Positions 1-6,017 of a DNA stretch of 9,847 bases are shown in pieces; the first letter of the stretch is position 1, and every line of letters begins with the position of its first letter. Location of the stretch: contig DDPD01000053.1 of assembly GCA_002342025.1 (NCBI GenBank), positions 1 to 9,847 of the forward strand, in the 5' to 3' direction. The translations under genes and the position numbers were made by a program. The notes beneath the pieces are model-generated. The model made no database searches and was not told the origin of the DNA. It worked only from the letters and a program-made list of their open reading frames with translations. Origin of the DNA: Moraxellaceae bacterium UBA2477 (lineage in GTDB: Bacteria; Pseudomonadota; Gammaproteobacteria; Pseudomonadales; Moraxellaceae).

Positions 1-557
1 AAGTCGCGGCGAAATTTACGAATGGAAATACTCGGGCCGTCTAAAGCAATGGGAGGAATAATGGCGTTTACACGGCTGCCATCCGGCATGCGCGCATCCA
101 CCATCGGGCTAGATTCGTCGAGGCGACGGCCTATAGGCGCAAGAATTCGCTGAATCACTCGCGAGACATGATTGTCATCCACAAAGCGCAAATCACTGCG
201 TTGAATGACCCCGTCACGCTCGTAGAAAATACGCTGGGCGCCATTGACCATGATTTCTGTGACCGAGGAATCCTTCAGCAGCGACTCTAAGGGGCCGAAA
301 CCCACCAGCTCATCAACTAACTCTTCGGCTAAACGATCGGCTTCGTATCGCGACAAAGGTAGCGCGTTGTCATTCACATACACCGTGAGCTTAATCTGGA
401 CATAGTCCATGATCGCTTGGCGCGTGTTTTCCAGAATATTGAAGTGGTCATCGTCGACCCGCTCGATCAAATAGCGATGAAAGCGAAATTTGATCTGAGC
501 AATATCTTGCTCAATTTTCTTTGGCGACATCCGCCCGCCGGGAATATAGCCGGCCAT
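1..557 (-). CDS. cpaF: CpaF/TadA pilus-assembly ATPase, N-terminal part (cut by window edge)
   Basis: This is the N-terminal 185 residues of the secretion ATPase that powers Tad (Flp) pilus assembly. It is a cytoplasmic, membrane-associated hexameric motor of the type II/IV secretion ATPase family. The reading frame is open to the window edge. Visible family signatures are the helical N-terminal region, then GFGPLESLL, SVTEIMVNG and IFYERDG at about residues 86-115, and the hallmark segments GRRLDESSPMVDARMPDGSR and VNAIIPP at about 142-168, followed by ISIRKFRRD. These belong to the N-terminal domain just before the Walker A P-loop, which lies outside the window, so catalytic motifs cannot be checked. 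The ATG is preceded by GAAGGG about 8 bases upstream, inside the end of cpaE. The gene starts 1 base after the cpaE stop, so it is the fourth gene of the operon and probably translationally coupled. Identification is strong. Confidence 0.95.
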   Translation of the reverse strand, partial: MAGYIPGGRMSPKKIEQDIAQIKFRFHRYLIERVDDDHFNILENTRQAIMDYVQIKLTVYVNDNALPLSRYEADRLAEELVDELVGFGPLESLLKDSSVTEIMVNGAQRIFYERDGVIQRSDLRFVDDNHVSRVIQRILAPIGRRLDESSPMVDARMPDGSRVNAIIPPIALDGPSISIRKFRRD

Positions 558-558
558 G

Positions 559-1782
559 TCAGTTACCCTTCAAACTGGATTTAAGCTTGTCGAGGAAGCC
601 ACCCGAACTGCCGGCTTGTTTAGCCCGTGCCTTGGCAATGGCCGGCACATAAATCATGTCGGCCAAATCGCGATATCGCTTCGCCAACGGATCTTGAGGC
701 GCCAACTCAAACACCAATTGGCCGATGTTCATCGCCCGCAGACGTACTTCAGCTGCGGCTGGCAACTCCACATGACGCTCAATGGCAAACGATCGCGCAA
801 TGGCTTTAGCGTCCGGAGATATCTTGGGTAAGTAGTGATCGACCAACAGCAGGGCATCCGCAATGGGCACGCCGAGTTGCTTCAAGTTGGACTGGAAGTC
901 CAGCCCAGCACGGCAACTGGTAATGGACTGATCCACAACAAAAATAATGTGGTTGGCATTGCCAATAAGTAGCTCGGTCATATCCACCGTGGGGAGGCCA
1001 CAGATGTTGACCACCACATGAGTAAAGAGACTACGGAGCGTGCCCACCAGCAGGAACATTTCGGACGTTGTGACCTCATCCATGTCCATGCCTTCTCGGG
1101 GTGCAGACAACACCCGTACGCCGGACTTATGGCGCGGAAAGGCGGTATCTACAAGTGTTTGGTCGAGACGGCGTAAATTCCTTAAGGTGTCCATGAAGCT
1201 GAACTGGCCTTCCAATCCAAACAGCAGTTGCGCTTCGGCAAACGGCTGCCCCACATCCACTAAGAGCACCCGCGCATCCGGATTTTGGGTTTGCAGCGAA
1301 GCGGCCAAATGTAGGGCATGAAAGGCTGACTGCAACACAGGTCGCTCACTGGCCATGACAACCATCGTGCCTTGGCGCATGGGATTTTCGATAACCTCTG
1401 GAACACGCTCACCTAAGCGACGAACCAAGCCGGCCAACTCACTCGGGCGCGTGGCAAAGGTCACGAAATCTTTTGCACCGGCGCGCATCGCGCCCAAAAG
1501 TCGATCTTGGTCCAACACTTCCGATACCGCGACGCAAGCAAGCGTCGGACTAGCTGCCACCAAGCCCTCAATAAACTGCACATCCTCAATCCAAGCATCT
1601 CGGCGAACGGGCACGAAAATGATGGAGGCCGTGGCCATATTAATTAACTGAAGCACATCATTGAGATCACGCTGCTGCGACATCACCACATCGGCATTGC
1701 TCTCCAGCGCCGACTGCAGCCACGTAAATTGGTCTCGATCCTGAGTAACAATCACAACCGATGGCAAAGAGTTATTCATCAT
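559..1782 (-). CDS. cpaE: CpaE/TadZ-like pilus localisation protein with degenerate ATPase motifs
   Basis: This 407-residue protein fits TadZ/CpaE, a MinD/ParA-family factor that places the Tad machine in the cell. Residues about 7-125 resemble a response-regulator receiver fold (IVTQDRD near the start, GAKDFVTF at 102-109). The strand that should end in the phospho-Asp reads SIIFVPV, so this is a pseudo-receiver. Residues about 138-380 follow the MinD-like pattern: a Walker A' equivalent VLLVDVG with Asp176, then LLFGLEGQ, RVLSAPRE (223-230), and HIIFVVDQS near 278-286. The P-loop position (about 143-154, ASERPVLQSAF) has no glycine run, Lys or Thr. The Walker B-like strand THVVVNICG has Asn259 where Asp is usual. 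Nucleotide hydrolysis therefore looks lost, although the fold appears intact. The tail (380-407) is Lys/Ala/Gly-rich. It starts with two adjacent Met codons 3 bases after the rcpA stop, without a clear ribosome site, so coupling to rcpA is likely. Family and position are secure; activity is inferred. Confidence 0.88.
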   Translation of the reverse strand: MMNNSLPSVVIVTQDRDQFTWLQSALESNADVVMSQQRDLNDVLQLINMATASIIFVPVRRDAWIEDVQFIEGLVAASPTLACVAVSEVLDQDRLLGAMRAGAKDFVTFATRPSELAGLVRRLGERVPEVIENPMRQGTMVVMASERPVLQSAFHALHLAASLQTQNPDARVLLVDVGQPFAEAQLLFGLEGQFSFMDTLRNLRRLDQTLVDTAFPRHKSGVRVLSAPREGMDMDEVTTSEMFLLVGTLRSLFTHVVVNICGLPTVDMTELLIGNANHIIFVVDQSITSCRAGLDFQSNLKQLGVPIADALLLVDHYLPKISPDAKAIARSFAIERHVELPAAAEVRLRAMNIGQLVFELAPQDPLAKRYRDLADMIYVPAIAKARAKQAGSSGGFLDKLKSSLKGN

Positions 1783-1785
1783 AAA

Positions 1786-3024
1786 TTACCGTGAAAAGCC
1801 AATGGGTGCGCGGCGATAGGGAGACTCTGAGCCTTTGAAAAATAACCGTCCAGCACTCGGGTCGTAGGTTCTTAAGCCGTCGCCAGGCAATTCCGGCAAC
1901 TCCGCTTTCACCGAAATAGGCCTTACAAGGCGCGGCGTTACGATCATCAGCAACTCTCTATCTTCGCTTTCAAATCGATTAGATTTGAAAAATGCACCGA
2001 GGATAGGAATGTCTCCCAAGCCGGGAAATTTGCTGGCATTGTTATTGGTACTGCGAGACACCAAGCCACTGATAATGAAGCTCTCACCATCCGCTAACGA
2101 TATGGTGGTATCGGTTCGACGGATGCGCAGAGCTGGAATGACTGAGCCTTGCAAGGTCACCGCATTGTTAAAGTCTAAGTCACTCACTTCAGGCGCTACT
2201 TTCAGCAAAATTTGCTGATTACTCAGCACCGTAGGAGTCAGACTCAGCCGCACACCAAACTCCTTGTACTCAATCGCTACCGTGCCGTTAGTTCCTTGTG
2301 GCACCGGAATAGGAACCTCCCCGCCCGCCAAGAAGTTCGCGGATTGGCCACTCATGGCCACCAAGGAGGGTCTGGACAAGGTGTAGGCGTAACCGGTTTG
2401 CTCGAGCAAATTAATTGCCGCTAAAAACCGACTGGAGCCGCCACCCCATAAAATATTGAATGCACCAGATTCGAGCGGAAAGCCCGGCAGCGAGAACGCG
2501 CCAGCAGGGTTTCTCACCGCACTGCCAATCGTATTGGCCGGCGAAATGAGACCCTTTCCACCACTGACACCAATTCGTGCGCCGACCTCACTTAATCGAG
2601 ATCGACTCAGTTCAACAAATCGAATGTCCGCTTGCACTTGTGAAGGCAGTGTTGCCAAAGCCTCGGGCGCCGCTGCTTGTGCGACTTGCTGAGCCGCACT
2701 CATGGCAATCGGCACATTAATAATGATGCGAGCAGGTTGTTTGCCGCACTGCGTCCAAATCAGCAGGCTGGTCTCCCCCGCTTTTTTCGCTTGAACCAAG
2801 AGATTTCGAGAATCGGTTAATGCCACGTCTGCTGTCGCGGGGTCACCTATGGAGAGGCGCGTGACGGCACCGGGCAGAGTTAAGGTGTCTTGCAGGCCGG
2901 CCTTAATACTTAACACCTTGGGATAAACAAAGTCCGGATCTTCGCAAGCTGCGGCTAAAGCCACACTACTAGCCATCGAAGTAAGCAGTATGACCAGGCC
3001 TTTGGACCAAACGATACGACTCAT
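1786..3024 (-). CDS. cpaC: Tad pilus outer-membrane secretin CpaC/RcpA
   Basis: This 412-residue secretin forms the outer-membrane channel through which the Flp pilus emerges. It has an N-terminal signal peptide of about 25 residues (hydrophobic VILLTSMASSVALAA after a positive start). A small periplasmic CpaC/secretin N-terminal domain follows (about 33-105; LTLPGAVTRLSIGDP, then LLVQAKKAGETSLLIW). The C-terminal secretin domain (about 130-372) carries GEVPIPVPQ at 235-243, YKEFGVRLSLTP at 253-264, VIPALRIRRTDTTISLADGE at 295-314, FPGLGDIPILGAFFKS at 333-348 and ELLMIVTPRLVRP at 357-369. These are the usual secretin hallmarks. I see no lipobox, so a separate pilotin may be needed. The start overlaps the cpaB stop as ATGA, and AGAGGG lies 7 bases upstream, which supports this start. 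An RcpB-type partner is not encoded between this gene and cpaE, unlike in some Tad loci. Confidence is high. Confidence 0.95.
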   Translation of the reverse strand: MSRIVWSKGLVILLTSMASSVALAAACEDPDFVYPKVLSIKAGLQDTLTLPGAVTRLSIGDPATADVALTDSRNLLVQAKKAGETSLLIWTQCGKQPARIIINVPIAMSAAQQVAQAAAPEALATLPSQVQADIRFVELSRSRLSEVGARIGVSGGKGLISPANTIGSAVRNPAGAFSLPGFPLESGAFNILWGGGSSRFLAAINLLEQTGYAYTLSRPSLVAMSGQSANFLAGGEVPIPVPQGTNGTVAIEYKEFGVRLSLTPTVLSNQQILLKVAPEVSDLDFNNAVTLQGSVIPALRIRRTDTTISLADGESFIISGLVSRSTNNNASKFPGLGDIPILGAFFKSNRFESEDRELLMIVTPRLVRPISVKAELPELPGDGLRTYDPSAGRLFFKGSESPYRRAPIGFSR

Positions 3025-4016
3025 GGTGTAACCCTCTGGGCGTCCAACCCGCGATAAATCAAAATAGTTGGCTCACTGGGCTTTGGCTTAGCTGCTGGTT
3101 TAGCTTGTGGCGCCTTAGCAGCGGCTCTCGGCACACTCGAAGAACCATCGGCTCTTAGGGCAGCAGATGTCAGCAATTGCCGTTGAGTTGGGGTGGGCAC
3201 ACTACTTTGTGGCTTACAGACCGGCTCAGTAACGGGTTGGGTGGCATTGGGTTTCGTGGGTCCCGGCTGGGCGGCATCACTCGCTGCCACTAACTCCGCC
3301 GCGGGACGAGTGGCCATACGCAATGTGCCTAGGCTGCTAGCCAACATAATGCGTGTTACATCCTTTTCGGCTATGGCCAACACAGCTGAGCGGGCACGTG
3401 CACGCTCACTCTTACGTCCGGCTTTCTGCTCTGGCGTCTCTACGCCACCATCCGGATTAATAATATCGGCACCAAAGCCGAGCACACGGAGCGACTGCAT
3501 CACGACTTGCGCAGAATCTTTGGCGCCATTTTCACCGCGAAGAAACAGCAGCAAATCAACGGTATCTCCTGGCTGCACAAAGCCACCGCCACCGATGATT
3601 TCATCCACGGGAATTGCCACCGCACGCTCACCCGGCTTTAACAGCCTAGCCACCTCACTACCCGGCTGCAAATCACCTAACTCCAGAATATCGCCTGCCA
3701 CTAGCTCTACCTGAACCGGCTGGCCGATGACTTCTTCTATTGTGCGATAGGTTCTGGGGGGCGCAATTTTCAGATAGTCCAGCGCGAGGTCTTCTGCTGT
3801 TAGCACTTTATAGGCTGGAACATTCTGCTTCACGACCACCACAGCGACTTTGCCGGGCACACCAATTTCAGCCACTTTTTGCGCCGCAATCGCTTTTTGC
3901 TCGGCCTGAATGGCGGCCTCTTTAGCTTCAGTGGTTGTTTTATAGCCCAGATAGCCTGCAACCGAGGCTCCCAGAATTAGCAATATCGCGAGCAATATCA
4001 TGACCCGACTGTTCAT
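3021..4016 (-). CDS. cpaB: Tad pilus assembly protein CpaB/RcpC (SAF domain)
   Basis: This 331-residue protein matches CpaB/RcpC, an inner-membrane-anchored periplasmic Tad assembly protein thought to work with the secretin. One N-terminal membrane segment (about 5-24) is followed by a short Ala/Glu/Lys helix likely to be coiled coil (28-50). A SAF domain follows (about 57-119; VVVVKQNVPAYKVLTAEDL, then VQVELVAGDILELGDL), as in antifreeze-like and flagellar FlgA proteins. The CpaB-specific domain (about 120-236) contains LLKPGERAVAIPVDEI, GFVQPGDTVDLLLFL and a late VTRIMLASSLGTLRMATRP. Residues about 245-315 are a Pro/Ala/Lys/Thr-rich low-complexity stretch with one Cys. The family-like tail ILIYRGLDAQRV closes the protein. 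It is the first gene of the minus-strand operon. GGAAG lies about 8 bases upstream of the ATG, and the stop overlaps the secretin start. Confidence 0.92.
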   Translation of the reverse strand: MNSRVMILLAILLILGASVAGYLGYKTTTEAKEAAIQAEQKAIAAQKVAEIGVPGKVAVVVVKQNVPAYKVLTAEDLALDYLKIAPPRTYRTIEEVIGQPVQVELVAGDILELGDLQPGSEVARLLKPGERAVAIPVDEIIGGGGFVQPGDTVDLLLFLRGENGAKDSAQVVMQSLRVLGFGADIINPDGGVETPEQKAGRKSERARARSAVLAIAEKDVTRIMLASSLGTLRMATRPAAELVAASDAAQPGPTKPNATQPVTEPVCKPQSSVPTPTQRQLLTSAALRADGSSSVPRAAAKAPQAKPAAKPKPSEPTILIYRGLDAQRVTP

Positions 4017-4231
4017 GCCTTTAGCTTCCGTGTTGAAAAGTGCCGTTGCACATTTACCAAGTGACTATTGATCCTAGCAAGTAAGCCATCACATAACAGT
4101 GCCTAATCAACAAACACCTACAAGGCCTTACAAATAAACGACAAAATGCAGTCCAAGCGGGTAGCACCTAGCGTGAAATTACATACACTAAGGCTGTAAC
4201 ACTAATCCGAGTTAATTTGAGGTGGTAAAAA
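4017..4231 (+). promoter_or_regulatory. Divergent intergenic region between Tad operon and first pilin gene
   Basis: This 215-base AT-richer gap must hold promoters for the leftward cpaB operon and the rightward pilin gene. On the plus strand, TTGATC (4068-4073) and CATAAC (4092-4097), 18 bases apart, are a weak sigma-70-like pair. It would give a leader of about 125 bases. On the minus strand the best pair found is TTGCTA with GTAAAT, which is poor. A directly repeated ACACTAA (4185-4191 and 4199-4205) lies close to the pilin ribosome site. No sigma-54 box (GG then GC 10 bases on) was found at the one place that resembled it. The promoters are inferred mainly from gene layout, so exact positions are uncertain. 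Confidence 0.35.
4220..4225 (+). promoter_or_regulatory. Strong ribosome binding site of first Flp pilin
   Basis: AGGTGG, within the longer GAGGTGG, sits 6-8 bases before the ATG at 4232 in an AT-rich context. It is the strongest Shine-Dalgarno sequence near the pilin genes. This suits a highly made structural subunit and fixes the start codon. Confidence 0.7.
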
Positions 4232-4420
4232 ATGAAAATTAAAACCGCGCTACTTTCAAAGGTTCAGGGTCGTGAAAAAGGCGCAACTGTCATTGAGTAC
4301 GCATTGATTGCCGCACTGATTTCTGTTGCTGCCATTGCTGCGTTCAGCTTTATTGGCACGTCAGTTAAGTCGACCATGAGTGGTATCGGTAGTGCCATGT
4401 CTTCGGCAACACCGACCTAA
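4232..4420 (+). CDS. flp1: Flp-type (type IVb) prepilin, copy 1
   Basis: This 62-residue Flp/Fap-family prepilin is the structural subunit of the Tad pilus. A 17-residue charged leader ends in EKG. Cleavage after that Gly by a TadV/CpaA-type prepilin peptidase would leave a 45-residue mature pilin starting ATVIEYALIAALI, with the Glu5-Tyr6 pair typical of Flp pilins. A single hydrophobic helix covers about residues 18-42. The short tail is rich in Ser, Gly and Thr and ends SATPT. The start is fixed by the GAGGTGG ribosome site. A hairpin terminator 11 bases after the stop makes it a probable single-gene transcript. Its mature region differs from the next gene by one residue (Ser versus Lys near the C-terminus). 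It lies divergent from the assembly operon that would export it. The symbol is descriptive of copy order. Confidence 0.95.
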   Translation: MKIKTALLSKVQGREKGATVIEYALIAALISVAAIAAFSFIGTSVKSTMSGIGSAMSSATPT

Positions 4421-4431
4421 GCCTGGCGTTG

Positions 4432-4458
4432 AAAAAAGGGCCGTCTGGCCCTTTTTTT
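4432..4458 (+). terminator. Rho-independent terminator after pilin 1
   Basis: There is a perfect 11-bp stem: A6-GGGCC (4432-4442) pairs with GGCCC-T6 (4447-4457) around the loop GTCT, and the run of T continues to 4458. It starts 11 bases after the stop codon of the first pilin. The A-rich left arm makes it potentially bidirectional. Confidence 0.92.
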
Positions 4459-4534
4459 CACAAGCAACACTTGAGCTTAACCACCCGGCAAACTTTACAT
4501 AAAGCCAATACTTCATTCTTTTCACTCTCACCCG

Positions 4535-4546
4535 ATTGCATGCAAT
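4535..4546. repeat. Perfect 12-bp palindrome upstream of pilin 2
   Basis: ATTGCATGCAAT is fully self-complementary with no spacer. It lies about 106 bases before the second pilin start, in the only space that could hold that gene's promoter. It could be an operator for a dimeric regulator. A weak -10-like TGTAAT is at 4607-4612, but no good -35 is found at 16-18 bases. Function is inferred from position alone. Confidence 0.35.
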
Positions 4547-4651
4547 TACAAAGCCACGACAATTCCACGTCGGTTGCCCTAGCCAATACGAAGTTTTTCC
4601 GTAAACTGTAATTGTCCGGCACAGACCGACGACAACCATCTGGAGATTAAA

Positions 4652-4840
4652 ATGCAAAAATTCCAAGCGCTCGTCGCAAAAATGCGCCGCAAAGAAAAAG
4701 GTGCCACAGTTATTGAGTACGCATTGATTGCTGCACTCATTTCTGTTGCTGCCATTGCTGCCTTTAGTTTCATCGGCACATCAGTCAAATCGACCATGAG
4801 CGGCATCGGAAGCGCAATGAAGTCGGCTACACCGACCTAA
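4652..4840 (+). CDS. flp2: Flp-type (type IVb) prepilin, copy 2
   Basis: This is a second 62-residue Flp prepilin, paralogous to the gene upstream. The 17-residue leader differs in sequence (MQKFQALVAKMRRKEKG) but keeps the Lys/Arg-rich character and the EKG cleavage site. Over the 48 residues from EKG to the end, only one amino acid differs from copy 1 (Lys for Ser in AMKSATPT). By my codon alignment, 20 of those 48 codons differ synonymously, so the protein is tightly conserved while the DNA has drifted. GGAG at 4642-4645, 6 bases before the ATG, supports the start. The gene has its own terminator 10 bases after the stop and about 190 bases of leader DNA after the previous terminator. Separate expression from copy 1 is therefore likely. 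Confidence 0.95.
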   Translation: MQKFQALVAKMRRKEKGATVIEYALIAALISVAAIAAFSFIGTSVKSTMSGIGSAMKSATPT

Positions 4841-4850
4841 TATGCGCAAT

Positions 4851-4878
4851 AAAAAATGGGCCTCCGGGCCCGTTTTTT
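4851..4878 (+). terminator. Rho-independent terminator after pilin 2
   Basis: A 12-bp stem pairs A6-T-GGGCC (4851-4862) with GGCCC-G-T6 (4867-4878), with one T-G wobble and the loop TCCG. It has the same architecture as the hairpin after pilin 1, which suggests the gene and terminator were duplicated together. It ends only 29 bases before the third pilin start. Confidence 0.92.
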
Positions 4879-4893
4879 ATCCTAAATGCTTGA

Positions 4894-4898
4894 TGAGG
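4894..4898 (+). promoter_or_regulatory. Ribosome binding site choosing the pilin 3 start
   Basis: TGAGG lies 9 bases before the ATG at 4908. Upstream in-frame ATGs at 4842 and 4893 have no comparable site. The one at 4842 would also translate through the terminator hairpin and add an unusual leader. This favours 4908. Confidence 0.6.
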
Positions 4899-4907
4899 CT
4901 GCTCCAA

Positions 4908-5099
4908 ATGAAAGCATCTCACGCCGTCAAACACCGACGAGAGCAAGGCGCAACCATAATTGAGTACGCCTTAATCGCCGGGCTAATCGCGCTGGTCGCC
5001 GTCATTGCTATGCCTTTTATTGGCAACAATACCTATACCGCTATTCGTGAAGTCAGCTCCAACCTCGATGAAGCCGGTGCCGACCTTCATACCCCATAG
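4908..5099 (+). CDS. flp3: Flp-type prepilin, divergent third copy
   Basis: This 63-residue Flp-family prepilin has a 14-residue basic leader ending REQG and a mature protein of about 49 residues starting ATIIEYALIAGLIALVA. Gly-1, Glu5 and Tyr6 are conserved, followed by a hydrophobic helix to about residue 40. The C-terminal part (NNTYTAIREVSSNLDEAGAD) differs strongly from copies 1 and 2 and is more acidic. This suggests a minor pilin or a specialised subunit. The start at 4908 is chosen because TGAGG precedes it, the length then matches the other pilins, and it lies beyond the terminator. An alternative start at 4893 would add five residues. There is no room for an ordinary promoter after the terminator, so expression may depend on readthrough or on a promoter inside pilin 2. 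Its stop abuts the convergent nagZ stop. Confidence 0.88.
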   Translation: MKASHAVKHRREQGATIIEYALIAGLIALVAVIAMPFIGNNTYTAIREVSSNLDEAGADLHTP

Positions 5100-5978
5100 T
5101 TAACTCAGTACGCTGAGTGCCGCTTCGCGGTTATTACAGATCAAAACCACATCACACCCTGCCTCTAACGCTAAGTCGTAACGCTCACGCATCGTCCCGA
5201 CACCCGCCGCACCTTCCATACACAGATCATCTGAAAACACTAAGCCCGCAAAGCCTAACTGCTCACGCAACACTGTTTTTAGCCAGAACGAAGAAAAACC
5301 GGCAGGTAAGGAATCGACTTGGGGATAGACCACGTGCGCCGGCATGATGCCGTCTAACTCTTTCGCTAAGGCACGAAAAGGCTGCAGGTCATACGCATTG
5401 ATTTCATCCCACGAACGATCGTCTACCGGCAAGGCAAAGTGAGAGTCTGCCGCCACCGAGCCATGTCCGGGGAAATGCTTGCCGATGGTCATCATGCCCG
5501 CCGCTTTCATGCCTTGCATAAAGGCGCGCACGAGCGCGGTGGCGGACTCTGGCTCAGTATGAAATGCGCGATCACCAATGACTCCGCTCACGCCTACATC
5601 GAGATCCAGCACGGGAGCAAAACTAAAGTCGACACCAACTGCTTTTACTTCTTTAGCCATGAGCTCTCCACAGCTTCGCGCAGCGGCTAGGGCAGCCATA
5701 GGGTCAACATCATATTGATGCCCAAACGAACGCATGGCGGGTAGGCGCGTGAATCCTTCACGAAACCGCTGCACTCGCCCACCCTCTTGATCGACCGCAA
5801 TCCAAAGCTCTGGACGCACGGCGCGCATGGCCGTTGTCAGCGCCAGAATCTGTTCGGGCGTATCGACATTTCGACTAAACAAAATAACGCTGCCTACTTG
5901 AGGATGTGCCAGCAAATCCTTGTCTTCGGCCGTTAAGGTTAAGCCACCCACGTCTACCATCAACGGTCCGCGCACCAT
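5100..5978 (-). CDS. nagZ: Beta-N-acetylhexosaminidase NagZ (GH3), shortened C-terminus
   Basis: NagZ is a cytoplasmic family-3 glycoside hydrolase. It removes N-acetylglucosamine from 1,6-anhydro-muropeptides during peptidoglycan recycling and so affects AmpC-type beta-lactamase signalling where that exists. The 292-residue protein has GSVILFSRN (29-37), AVDQEGGRVQRF (61-72), FSFAPVLDLD (118-127), GDRAFH (135-140), the KHFPGHG...DSH block with the Asp178/His180 dyad, and the nucleophile region VFSDDLCMEGA with Asp250. The active site is complete. The barrel ends with DVVLICNNREAALSVLS. Familiar homologues, for example in E. coli at about 341 residues, continue for roughly 40-50 more, so this C-terminal tail is missing. 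AGGAG sits 7 bases before the ATG. The stop codon directly adjoins the stop of the opposing third pilin with no bases between. I judge it functional, with a natural truncation or a boundary disturbed by the pilin array. Confidence 0.95.
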   Translation of the reverse strand: MVRGPLMVDVGGLTLTAEDKDLLAHPQVGSVILFSRNVDTPEQILALTTAMRAVRPELWIAVDQEGGRVQRFREGFTRLPAMRSFGHQYDVDPMAALAAARSCGELMAKEVKAVGVDFSFAPVLDLDVGVSGVIGDRAFHTEPESATALVRAFMQGMKAAGMMTIGKHFPGHGSVAADSHFALPVDDRSWDEINAYDLQPFRALAKELDGIMPAHVVYPQVDSLPAGFSSFWLKTVLREQLGFAGLVFSDDLCMEGAAGVGTMRERYDLALEAGCDVVLICNNREAALSVLS

Positions 5979-6017
5979 GCAAAATCTCCTAGCAAAAACA
6001 TCAAATGAAGAGTGAGA

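Noticed and set aside
3193..3714. 173-codon plus-strand open frame inside cpaB
   Set aside because: It lies wholly antisense to a well-supported CpaB coding region, has Ser/Pro-rich shadow composition and no recognisable motif or ribosome site.
4034..4051. Possible sigma-54 promoter around TTGCA (4046-4050)
   Set aside because: The required GG at the -24 position is AA, so the -24/-12 pattern fails.
4543..4614. 8-bp inverted repeat CAATTACA/TGTAATTG flanking the pilin 2 upstream region
   Set aside because: The arms are 56 bases apart and AT-rich; a match of this length is not surprising by chance in about 190 bases.
4361..4666. 101-codon minus-strand frame across the pilin 1/pilin 2 gap
   Set aside because: It crosses a strong terminator and the end of a real pilin gene, and its translation shows no family features.
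4842..4907. Longer start for the third pilin at 4842
   Set aside because: It would translate through the pilin 2 terminator and give an atypical leader; TGAGG before 4908 and the matching pilin length favour the later start.
5100..5978. nagZ as a pseudogene
   Set aside because: The frame is intact, all catalytic motifs and a good ribosome site are present; only the non-catalytic C-terminal tail is missing.
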